Source of the DNA: Henningerozyma blattae CBS 6284
Lineage: Eukaryota; Ascomycota; Saccharomycetes; Saccharomycetales; Saccharomycetaceae
Direction of reading: 5' to 3'
DNA length: 64,000 nt
Assembly: GCF_000315915.1 (NCBI RefSeq)
Contig: NC_020185.1
Coordinates: forward strand, 2,604,001 to 2,668,000
In this document: piece by piece, positions 41,837-50,900 of the stretch
Layout of the letters: each line of letters begins with the position of its first letter
Numbering within the stretch: the first letter of the stretch is position 1
Notes under the pieces: generated by a model
Told to the model about the DNA's origin: nothing
The model's input: only the letters and a program-made list of their open reading frames with translations
The model's database searches: none
Position numbers and translations under genes: made by a program

Positions 41837-41853
41837 CCCCTCGAGTGACGTCA
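41837..41853. promoter_or_regulatory. STRE and CRE-type sites upstream of SKN7
   Basis: CCCCT at 41837-41841 fits a stress response element (Msn2/4). TGACGTCA at 41846-41853 is a perfect ATF/CREB palindrome, bound in yeast by Sko1 or Aca1/Cst6. They are about 185 bp before SKN7. Function is inferred from motif only. Confidence 0.55.
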
Positions 41854-41976
41854 TTTTATGGCGCGAGCGATTAAGTTTTATCTATCTGTTGAGAAGCGTT
41901 GAGGAAGAGTTTAAATAAAGGTTCTAGATACGCGCTCACTAGCGGTTAAAACTAAGGATTTCAAGTCAAGCAGTCC

Positions 41977-42012
41977 ATGGAACAGCGTAAGAATAGAACG
42001 CAGAACGCTTAG
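41977..42012 (+). promoter_or_regulatory. Candidate short upstream ORF before SKN7
   Basis: ATG at 41977, eleven codons, TAG at 42010-42012, ending 23 bases before the SKN7 ATG. If it is inside the mRNA leader it would limit SKN7 translation. The transcript start is unknown. Confidence 0.4.
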
Positions 42013-42035
42013 TATATTAATATCGTAGGTGCACG

Positions 42036-43799
42036 ATGGAATTCCAACTGTCTAGCAACGCAGACGAGAACGAGACAGGTGAATACGGGTCGATGAGTCT
42101 TTTAAATGAGGCTGGAGGGTACCAGAGAAATAGTGGAATGATGAGCCAGCCAATACAAGGTATGCCGATCGAACAAATAAACTCTCCTGGAGGAGCAGGA
42201 GGTGGAACTGGGAACGTGAAGGCGTCAAACGATTTTGTGAGAATCATCTATGGAATACTAGAGAGGGAAGATTATCCCGATATTATCACTTGGTCAGAAA
42301 AGGGGGATTCCTTTTTAGTATTGGATACGGGCAAATTTACGTCCCAGATTTTACCAAATCATTTTAAACATTCTAATTTTGCTAGTTTTGTTCGACAATT
42401 GAATAAATATGATTTCCATAAAGTAAAACGTACTCAAGAAGAGAAAAAAAAATGGAAATATGGAGAACAAAGTTGGGAGTTTTGTCATCCATTATTCAAG
42501 AGGAACCACGATGATGGGTTAAATAATATCAAAAGGAAAACTAGTTCACAGAAGAAAATCCCCATTATCGATGGTTCATTAATTATTAATGACACAGCTG
42601 GAAATGGTACCCCTACAGATATTAATTTGAATAATATATTGAATGGATTTGTTCCGAAAAGTAATTTTGAGAAGACAAATAAACAGATTGAAGAGTTGAA
42701 AAATGAATTAATGGTATCACGAGAAGACAGCTTAAATACCAAGGTCCAATTACAAAAATTAAATTCTAAATATAATAGCATGATTGAAAGTCTGCTACTA
42801 TTTAAGAATATGCATGGGAAATTATTAAACAATTTTGCCATTCTGTGCAATAGTCTACGTAGCAGAGGTATCGAACTCCCGGAGGAACTTGTCGAGTTTA
42901 ATAATGATAATTCAGACTCAATGCATATGACTAATTCGATGATGGATATGAATTTATCAAGAGATGAATTTTACCAACAAATGGCCCCCATGTTTCAAAA
43001 TGGTTCACCTGAGTTGTTTGCTGGGGCAAACTCAGGGACAAACTCTAATACAACACCAGGTACAACAGCTAATGCAGCTTCGAATTCAAATGCAAATGCT
43101 ACTAATAACAATCTTAATAACAATCCTCCCACTACTTCTACTACTACTGCTGCTGCCACTACTACTGCTTCTGCTGCCACTACTACCGCAGCAGCAGCAG
43201 CAGCAACAGCCGCAGCAACAGCAACAGCAACAGCAACTAATAGTTCTAATAATGTTGGTCCTTATGTACTTCGAAAAGGATTTCATGTTCTTCTAGTAGA
43301 AGATGACGAAGTATGTATCCAATTATGCTCAAAATTCTTACGCAAGTATGGCTGTACAGTACGTGTAGTTACAGATGGTCTTACAGCTATCAGTGTTCTT
43401 GAGAACCATCGTTTCGATTTAGTTTTGATGGATATTGTCATGCCTAATCTAGACGGTGCAACTGCCACATCTATTGTTCGTAATTTTGATAATTATACCC
43501 CAATAATTGCCATGACAGGTAATATTGAAGATCAGGATTTAATAACTTACTTACAGCATGGTATGAATGATATATTAGCTAAGCCCTTCACAAAGCGTGA
43601 TTTGCATTCGATGTTGGTGCGTTATTTACGTGATAAGGTACCCTTATGCGAGGCTGGTGGAACTGGTAATGAAAGTAACGGTGCTAAGATACGAACTAAT
43701 ACGGTCGATGCGCCTTCTAAATTGGCTAGTGTATCACCAGGTAGTCGTCAGAATAGGGTAGAAGGCTTACCAGTAAGTAAGAAACCAAGAACTTCCTAA
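42036..43799 (+). CDS. SKN7: Response-regulator transcription factor Skn7
   Basis: Nuclear transcription factor that joins the Sln1-Ypd1 phosphorelay with oxidative-stress, cell-wall and osmotic responses. The HSF-type DNA-binding domain lies at about residues 62-165 (NDFVRIIYGILEREDYPDI and FASFVRQLNKYDFHKVKR). A coiled coil follows near 215-265. Then comes a low-complexity Asn/Thr/Ala region with a poly-Ala run (about 340-405). The receiver domain is about 412-530 with the phospho-acceptor Asp466 in LMDIVMPNLDG, the acidic pair in LLVEDDE and Lys in AKPF. 587 residues (S. cerevisiae 622). It follows SCH9 as in S. cerevisiae. Confidence 0.97.
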   Translation: MEFQLSSNADENETGEYGSMSLLNEAGGYQRNSGMMSQPIQGMPIEQINSPGGAGGGTGNVKASNDFVRIIYGILEREDYPDIITWSEKGDSFLVLDTGKFTSQILPNHFKHSNFASFVRQLNKYDFHKVKRTQEEKKKWKYGEQSWEFCHPLFKRNHDDGLNNIKRKTSSQKKIPIIDGSLIINDTAGNGTPTDINLNNILNGFVPKSNFEKTNKQIEELKNELMVSREDSLNTKVQLQKLNSKYNSMIESLLLFKNMHGKLLNNFAILCNSLRSRGIELPEELVEFNNDNSDSMHMTNSMMDMNLSRDEFYQQMAPMFQNGSPELFAGANSGTNSNTTPGTTANAASNSNANATNNNLNNNPPTTSTTTAAATTTASAATTTAAAAAATAAATATATATNSSNNVGPYVLRKGFHVLLVEDDEVCIQLCSKFLRKYGCTVRVVTDGLTAISVLENHRFDLVLMDIVMPNLDGATATSIVRNFDNYTPIIAMTGNIEDQDLITYLQHGMNDILAKPFTKRDLHSMLVRYLRDKVPLCEAGGTGNESNGAKIRTNTVDAPSKLASVSPGSRQNRVEGLPVSKKPRTS

Positions 43800-44257
43800 C
43801 AAGCATGAAACTACATTAGGTCCAATAAAAATGAAAAAAAGAAAAAAATAAAAAAAACAATAAATAGAAGCAGTTAAAAAAATATTATTTACACGAATAA
43901 AACGAAAGGTAACCATTGCTAGAGAGCACGTAAATATGCGACGAATGAATTGTGATTGAGCATATATACATATGGCAAAAATATATCTTAAGCTCTACGT
44001 ATATGGAGCATAATATATCGTGCAAGGCAATCTATACGACGTTAATATAGTAAGGAATGTTGTATATAGAAAATATAGGTATCCTGCATACAAGATGTAT
44101 AGTACAGTATATGTATAAATATAAATATTAAACACACAGTGAATAAGGGTTATGGTAAATATATAGTGTTTCTAACTATGCCAAGTGCAGTACAATAAGA
44201 AAATATATCACCCATTGATTAATCTAATCAACACATTTTCAAACACATTTCTCATTC
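43800..44257. other. Intergenic between convergent SKN7 and FAU1
   Basis: A-rich tract directly after SKN7 and AT-rich sequence with many TATA-like words to the end of FAU1. No gene was seen. Confidence 0.5.
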
Positions 44258-44911
44258 CTACTTAATGGCCTTACAATCATATAGCTTACCATCTCCAGTG
44301 ACTACATAGTCCATACGCACGTCATGTGGCTCCTGTGGCAGTTGTGCTACAAGCTGTTCAGCTAACGCAACACCTACTAATAATGGTAATGAACCATGTC
44401 GTGCAAGATAGTCATTAAGCCAAGAATCATAGTAGCCAGCCCCATGACCAAGACGTGCACCTTTTATAGTAAATGCTACACCTGGAACTAGTACAATATC
44501 TAATGGTACATGTTCCATAGCTGTCTTAGGTTCACAGATCCCATAACGTCCACGTGGTGTCAACGACTGTAGCTCGGTCACGTTTTTCACGCTTCCCCAA
44601 TGTAGTTTACGGCCTTCACAGCGTGGTAAATGAAGTACACATCCAGAAGTCAGCAATGCCATATGTAATGATGCAAGGTTAGCTTCGACAGGCATTGCCA
44701 TATACGAACCTATATGGAGAGAAGATTCTGTGGAGCCTATCATCTTTGCTTGACTTTCAGTCACGTGATCGGTAGCTTGCAACCAAGATGCAGTTGCAAG
44801 ACGAGCACACAGTCTCTGAGATTGCAAATGGATAGCATTCTTGCTTAGACCACAAAGCTTGGCGGCTATTTCACGACGCAGAGCTTTTTTGGTAGAGAGT
44901 GGTGTAGACAT
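44258..44911 (-). CDS. FAU1: 5-formyltetrahydrofolate cyclo-ligase
   Basis: ATP-dependent enzyme that converts 5-formyl-THF to 5,10-methenyl-THF. The ATG at 44911 gives MSTPLSTKKALRREIAAKL and 217 residues, matching S. cerevisiae Fau1 (211). The ATP/folate signature GARLGHGAGYYD is present near residue 157-168, and the N-terminal basic KKALRREI motif is the other conserved element. The frame is open a further 74 codons upstream to a TTG, through Thr and Asn repeats, but has no ATG there. The gene is less AT-rich than its neighbours, with Leu CTG/GTG-type codons more frequent, though nothing else suggests transfer. In S. cerevisiae FAU1 is subtelomeric (YER183C), so this location is not conserved with it. 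Confidence 0.93.
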   Translation of the reverse strand: MSTPLSTKKALRREIAAKLCGLSKNAIHLQSQRLCARLATASWLQATDHVTESQAKMIGSTESSLHIGSYMAMPVEANLASLHMALLTSGCVLHLPRCEGRKLHWGSVKNVTELQSLTPRGRYGICEPKTAMEHVPLDIVLVPGVAFTIKGARLGHGAGYYDSWLNDYLARHGSLPLLVGVALAEQLVAQLPQEPHDVRMDYVVTGDGKLYDCKAIK

Positions 44912-45021
44912 GAATTGTTGGTGTGATGTTATGTAGTTTGTTTTGTCGCTGTGCGTTTCATCTACGCCTTTTGTTCTCCATAGATTATTTACCCGGACAA
45001 AAAAGTTTGACCCTATTATAT

Positions 45022-45045
45022 TTTTATTATTATTATTATTATTAT

Positions 45046-45087
<42 letters not shown>

Positions 45088-45090
45088 CGG
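45022..45090. repeat. Trinucleotide repeat upstream of FAU1
   Basis: About eight ATT units followed by about fourteen AGT units. It lies 110-180 bp before the FAU1 ATG, in its promoter or leader. Confidence 0.85.
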
Positions 45091-45488
45091 TATTAGTAAT
45101 TGATTTCCCTATTTTAGAAAGGTCTTCTAACAAACTGTCGCATAAAAGTCTTTGGCACAGAAAAACTTACCTAGCTTTGCATTTCCTGTTTCTTAACTTC
45201 GGCGAGTAATTTCTCACCTTTGTTACAGTTTACTTATAAGTTGAAGAATACGGGAATTGCAGTATACATATGGGGTAATTGAAGAATAGATAAGGTACAA
45301 TTAAGTGTCAATTTATGGAACGTAAAAAAATTGGTGTAGTCAATAGAACTCTGATTAAGCAATTCTTGAGTCTTGGACTTAGTAAATAAAACAAATATGA
45401 ACTTTTTTTTTAAAATTAAGTTTGATTTAAGTTTATATACATTGGACGACTCTAATATTAAGATAACAGCTTCAAATGTTAAAGGATG

Positions 45489-45656
45489 TGTAAGACATTA
45501 GAATCCTTTGTCTTGGTATTACTTTCAGTCATAATTTAGAGAATAATTCTTTTTTTAGTAATTGTTTTATAGAATAGAAACCTCCTAGCGTTTTGAGTAG
45601 GAATAAAAATTATAGAAATCTACTGTCGTATGTATAAAGACCATAAATATCTAGCA
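45489..45656 (-). mobile_element. Internally deleted LTR remnant (copy B)
   Basis: Read on the minus strand it starts TGCTAGATATT and ends GTCTTACA like solo LTR A, but is only 168 bp: the middle of A (about 2077-2320) is missing, while both ends are well conserved (GGTCTTTATACATA; TAGGAGG; GAATTATTCTCT). The flanks GGATG and CAAAA do not form a target duplication. Confidence 0.78.
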
Positions 45657-46207
45657 CAAAAATAATACATATCCATAAATAAATGACGATTTCTAAACTT
45701 TAAAGTAGTATTTTTAATAGACTACAACCAGAGTAACAAAAAGAGCAATACTTTAACTATTTTAAAGGCATGAAATATACTCTTTTCAACCCACAAAAAA
45801 ACAAACCGTTGAGGGTAAAATACCACACACTAAGTATTGCTTCAAAATAAGCTACATTTCTTGGAATATAAATAGAACCCACTTTCATAAACTTCTATAG
45901 TTTTATATAAGCCATTTAGCTATTGGACGACAATAATAGCAACAAATCTTACCAACAAGTTCTGACACAAGTATCCAGCAATAAACCTTCTTGTACATTC
46001 TCTCTTTTACCAAATAAATTTCCATTCAATATTTCTAATACTGGAGATTAAAATTGACAATATACTACATCAAGAAAACAGAACTCACCTTGAAATTTAT
46101 GCTGTCGATTTACTGACATCATCAGGATGTCTGGATTTCCAGGGTGCCCGGTGCCTTTTGACCCTGTTTGTCTTTTTTCTTATTTTTTTTGCCTGGTCAT
46201 TACAAAC

Positions 46208-46237
46208 TGACTCATCGTGACGCGTTACCGGTATCGG
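46208..46237. promoter_or_regulatory. Gcn4 and Leu3 sites upstream of BAT
   Basis: TGACTCA at 46208-46214 is a perfect Gcn4 site. CCGGTATCGG at 46228-46237 differs by one base from the Leu3 site CCGGTACCGG. Both regulators control branched-chain amino-acid genes. A TATA box, TATATAA, follows at 46283-46289. Confidence 0.78.
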
Positions 46238-46384
46238 CGTTTCAGGAACTGAAAGTTGTTAAAGGCATTACTTGGCGCCAAGTATATAAGGTTCGCGTCA
46301 ACTTCATCTTTAACAGGCTGATATATTTCGATATCTCAATTCTCATCATTTATCTAAAATCTCCAAAAAAAGACCCCCACAATC

Positions 46385-47515
46385 ATGTCATTAGCTCCTC
46401 TAGACTCTACAAAGTTGAAGATCACTCGTGTTCAAACACCTTCAAAACCAAGACCAAATGAAGAATTAGTATTTGGGAAGACTTTCACAGACCATATGCT
46501 AACTATTCAATGGGATGCTACAAAAGGTTGGTACGATCCAGAGATTAAACCATATGCTCCTTTTACATTAGACCCTTCATCCATTGTCTTCCATTATGCT
46601 TTTGAATTATTTGAAGGTTTAAAGGCCTATAGAACAGCTGATAACAAGATTACCATGTTCCGTCCAGACATGAATATGAGAAGAATGAATAAATCAGCTT
46701 CAAGAATTTGTTTACCAAATTTTGATTCAGATGAATTAATTAAGATGATTGGTACCTTAATTGAGCAAGATAAGCATTTAGTTCCAGAGGGTAATGGTTA
46801 TTCGTTATATATCAGACCAACTATGATCGGTACTGACGCTGGTTTAGGTGTCTCTGTCCCTTCAAAAGCAATGATCTTTGTTATCCTTTCGCCAGTCGGT
46901 CCTTATTATCCAACAGGTTTCAAAGCAGTCAAACTAGAAGCCACAGATTACGCAGTAAGAGCTTGGCCAGGTGGCTGTGGTGATAAGAAATTAGGTGCTA
47001 ATTATGCTCCTTGTGTCTTACCGCAATCGCAAGCTGCTTCAAGAGGATACCAACAGAACTTATGGTTATTTGGACCAGAGAAAAATATTACTGAAGTGGG
47101 TACGATGAATGCATTTTTCGTTTTAAAGGATACAAATACAGGCAAGAAAGAAATAACTACTGCCCCATTGGATGGTACCATCTTGGAAGGTGTCACAAGA
47201 GATTCCATCCTAACCTTAGCCAGAGAAAGATTGGATCCAAAAGAATGGATTATTAATGAACGTTATTGCTCCATTAAAGAAATTGCAGAAGCTTCGGAAA
47301 AAGGAAACTTGGTTGAAGCCTTTGGTGCAGGTACTGCTGCTGTCGTTTCACCCATTAAAGAAATTGGTTGGAATGATCAACATATCAATGTTCCATTATT
47401 ACCTGGCGAACAGTCCGGCCCATTAACAAAGGAGATTGCCTCCTGGATCTCAGATATCCAATATGGTAGAGTCCAACATTCTAATTGGGTCAAAGTAGTT
47501 GCTGATTTGAATTGA
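46385..47515 (+). CDS. BAT2: Branched-chain amino-acid aminotransferase, cytosolic type
   Basis: PLP enzyme that interconverts leucine, isoleucine and valine with their keto acids. The 376-residue length equals that of cytosolic S. cerevisiae Bat2, and the protein starts SLAPLDSTKLKIT like Bat2. The mitochondrial Bat1 has about 17 extra N-terminal residues. An in-frame TAA at 46355-46357, only 27 bases before the ATG, excludes a hidden upstream presequence. The PLP lysine is Lys202 in CGDKKLGANYAPCVLP. Further conserved blocks are VFHYAFELFEGLKAYR and EAFGAGTAAVVSPIKEIGW. Order SKN7 then BAT recalls both sister regions of S. cerevisiae (SKN7-BAT1, HMS2-BAT2). Confidence 0.95.
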   Translation: MSLAPLDSTKLKITRVQTPSKPRPNEELVFGKTFTDHMLTIQWDATKGWYDPEIKPYAPFTLDPSSIVFHYAFELFEGLKAYRTADNKITMFRPDMNMRRMNKSASRICLPNFDSDELIKMIGTLIEQDKHLVPEGNGYSLYIRPTMIGTDAGLGVSVPSKAMIFVILSPVGPYYPTGFKAVKLEATDYAVRAWPGGCGDKKLGANYAPCVLPQSQAASRGYQQNLWLFGPEKNITEVGTMNAFFVLKDTNTGKKEITTAPLDGTILEGVTRDSILTLARERLDPKEWIINERYCSIKEIAEASEKGNLVEAFGAGTAAVVSPIKEIGWNDQHINVPLLPGEQSGPLTKEIASWISDIQYGRVQHSNWVKVVADLN

Positions 47516-47998
47516 TCTTTCCATCATTGTATCATTAGTAGGGCTTACAACATTATTCTTGTATATTTATACATCAAAACCATTTAGGAAAAGTCTTTAG
47601 TGCAGTACTATTGAATTAAATACATAAAAATTTTTTTTAAAAAAATAGAGTATATAATATTATTCCATACTTTAGCATGCAAATTGGTTCTACCAATGTT
47701 TTTGCATTTAAAGGCTTACAAACCCAAAATATGCATTCTATCTAGTTATTTATTTTTGGACGTGTATTGTGGGTCTACTTGCTTTTATAAGTAATTATTT
47801 TATAATATTAAAAATTATATATTCTGTATATACAAAAGTTTTTGAATATTTGCTAATTACTGAAAGAACGAAAAATAACTATTAAAATATTAAAAAAATG
47901 AAAGAAAGGAATAAAAAAAATTAATAATAAAGAAAAACGAACAAACATAAACAGTACAATTAATATAGGAATGAAATGAAAAAAAATTTGAATAAATA
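47516..47998. other. Intergenic between convergent BAT and adhesin 1
   Basis: Very AT-rich 3' flanks. No gene was seen. Confidence 0.5.
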
Positions 47999-50900
47999 TC
48001 ATACGAAACCAAAAAATAATAATATAATAATTCTGTAAAAGACTTCATTATATAATCCAGAGGCCTTATCTTCAAATTGATATAATATATTGCTTGTATC
48101 AGTGATGCCAGTTGTAGTACATGTTGTTGAATTAATCAGTACTTTAGCACTTATAGTTAATGTAGCATTAACATTAGGAATGCTCTTATAGCCATCTCTT
48201 TTTATAATTAAATTTCCATCAGTCCCTGTAATTTTGCTATTTGACTTGGAAAATGATGATGTTAGAAGTGATTTAGATCTCGGAGAAGTGATTACTTCGG
48301 TGGATAAAGTTATATTAGGTTTTAATAAATTTGTTAAATGTGGCATTATCATAGTTGTGACTGAATTCGAGGTTACACTTAAGTTTAGTTCATTTTTGCT
48401 TGTATTGGTATTGTAAATATTTGAATTTGTATAACTGAGATTAGCATTTATATTATTTAAACTTGAATTTATCACTTTAATGCTGCTTGAAATATTGTAA
48501 TTTTTATTTGGATTATCAGAAATGATAGTCTTATTAGGGAAAAATGATCTTGTAAATTTATTAGAATTGATATTGGTTGTGAGTAGGCTATTAGAAATTG
48601 CATTTATTGTAGTTATAATATTAGGGTTTATATTCGTTGAAGTCATGAAACTTGTAGGCTGGGAGTTAATAGTTGTCTTCATTATATAATTAGTATTTGT
48701 TTCTATGATTACTGTTGGTCTTATTGTTTTTATGATAGTTACGGTAGTCATAACAGTAATGACCTCACCATTTTTTGCGGTAGAATGTATAAAAGAAATA
48801 GATGAACTTGTAACAGTTGTTTCAGATACTGCTAGTAAGTTTAGAATAGTATTAATATTTTCATCTGAATTTGTATTGAAATTTGTCGCCACGTTAGTAT
48901 TTGTAGCCTCGTTAACTTTCTCAGTAATGGTGTCTTGAAGAGTAGATGTGATTGTGAAGACTTCCCCGTTTGAATTAGTACTTTGAGAACAACTTACAAT
49001 AGCTGTTTTTGTAATGGTACCGTGCTCTAGAACAGTAGTTGTGTATACAGTTCTTACATTAGGCGTTGTAGTTAGTTGCACATTATCGGTAATTGTATTT
49101 GAGAATGTTGATACTATTATGAAGACTTCCCCGTTTGAATTAGTACTTTGAGAACAACTTACAATAGCTGTTTTTGTAATGGTACCGTGCTCTACAAAAG
49201 TTGTAGTATAAGGAGCTTCTATAGTTGATGAAATATTTGAAATTTTTGTAGCACTAATTGTACTTGACATGTCTGAACTATCTGCACTAGGAAATTGGCG
49301 TGTTTCGACTATGGTCTGTGGATTAGTTGTACTGCTGCTTGAACCTAGAGTAGATAACCTATTGGAATTATTAGTAATTTTAGTTGATGAAATTGCTGTT
49401 GTGATACTGGGTGTAAAGTTTGAAATTTCAGTTTTTTTAGTAGATTCAGAATAAGTAATCATTATTGTTGTAGTTATAGTTGTAGTATCAATAACGGTTA
49501 CGGTATAATATATAGTACCTGACGTTATAGCGCTAATAGATTTACTAGAAATAATGGAATTATCAGCTACGGTACTTTCAAAATTATCATTTTTAGAAGC
49601 ATTCGATATATAATTCGTAGTTCCTGAACTTGTAAATTTGGATACAGCAGCAGAAGATAATGTATCGCCAAGTGTTGAGAAGTTAGTAGTTTCTGTAATA
49701 TCTGATGAGGTAGAACTTGCATAAAAAGAACTACTTGCATTAGGCACACTATGGTTAACAGAGGAGGCTGCAGGAATGGCCTTAGTTTCAGATGTAGAAA
49801 CTATACCAGAAGTTTCGAGTGCCGAAGTATCTGTCCCTAAGTAAGGTGTCTCAATATAGTAGACAATATCTTGAATAGCTTCTCCGTTGATAGTTTCCCA
49901 CCCAGTAGAAGTAGAATATGTAACAGTATATTTACCTATCCAACTTTTATAAACCATTCCTACTAATGGCTCCCCTGGGGTCGCTGGTAGCCAGGAAATA
50001 TTTTCTGAACACGAGGAAACAAAGAATTGAGTACTAGAGCTGTATTTGATAGTATCAGACGGATGGGAGTAGGTCATCTTAGTGAAGGTTGGATATTGAT
50101 CTGCTCCAGGCGTGGATGAATGGCTCATCATAACAGTAGATGTAGCTGAAAAATCATTGGAAGAATGTGTATCGGAATACTTAGTAGATAATTGAATTAC
50201 AATTGTAGATGATAGTATATTTGATTTGATAGTTGAAGTCATGGTCGAAGCAATAAGACTAGCTTGAGTATTAATACTAGTATATACTACGGCAGTGGAA
50301 AGTAAACTTTCTGAAGTACTTGAAGATGTAGCAAAAGTATTAAAAGTACTGGGTAATAAATCTGTAGTACTATCTTTTATGGAGGTAGAATACTTGTGAA
50401 TATCTGATGAGGATTTAAAATAAGTAGATATAGAGGTAGGTTTTATAGGAGTCTTCACAAAATATATTGTATCTGGAATTTCTTCACCTTCATATGTTTC
50501 CCAACCAGTTAAAGTAGAATACGTAGTAATGTAACTTTTAGTCCAATCTTCATATACAACTCCATAATTTGGCGCACCACGACCTTCGGGTAACCATGAG
50601 ACAGAAAAGGAAGTTGAAGATTCTCTGGTAATAGATGAATTAGAGAAGTAAGCCTTAGTAAAAGAGCTTTGCATTACAGAAATCTTCGATGCTGAGATTT
50701 TGTTTAGTGTGGTTACTGGTGGTGAGGAAGTTACTGAAACTGACATAATAAATGAGGCGTGCGCAGAATCTACTTTACTATTGGTGTATCTGGATGAAGA
50801 TTTTTCAACCGTTTCAATAGTGGATGTATAGCTGGAAAATGTTACGTGAGCAGTAGATGCGATATAGGAGTTAGGAATCGCAGAATTCGAGTAATACAAA

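Larger units (their letters stand above)
41633..42035. other. SKN7 promoter region
   Basis: The 403 bp between SCH9 and SKN7 carry an STRE, a CRE and an 11-codon upstream frame (listed separately). The part near 41820-42000 is clearly less AT-rich than most intergenic DNA here. Confidence 0.55.
44912..46384. other. Divergent intergenic region FAU1/BAT
   Basis: A 1.47-kb gene-free region holding the trinucleotide repeat, the LTR remnant at 45489-45656, and the BAT promoter with Gcn4, Leu3 and TATA sites. The remainder is AT-rich and featureless. Confidence 0.55.

Noticed and set aside
46168..46461. 97-residue frame overlapping the BAT start
   Set aside because: It runs through the promoter sites and TATA box and overlaps BAT in another frame.
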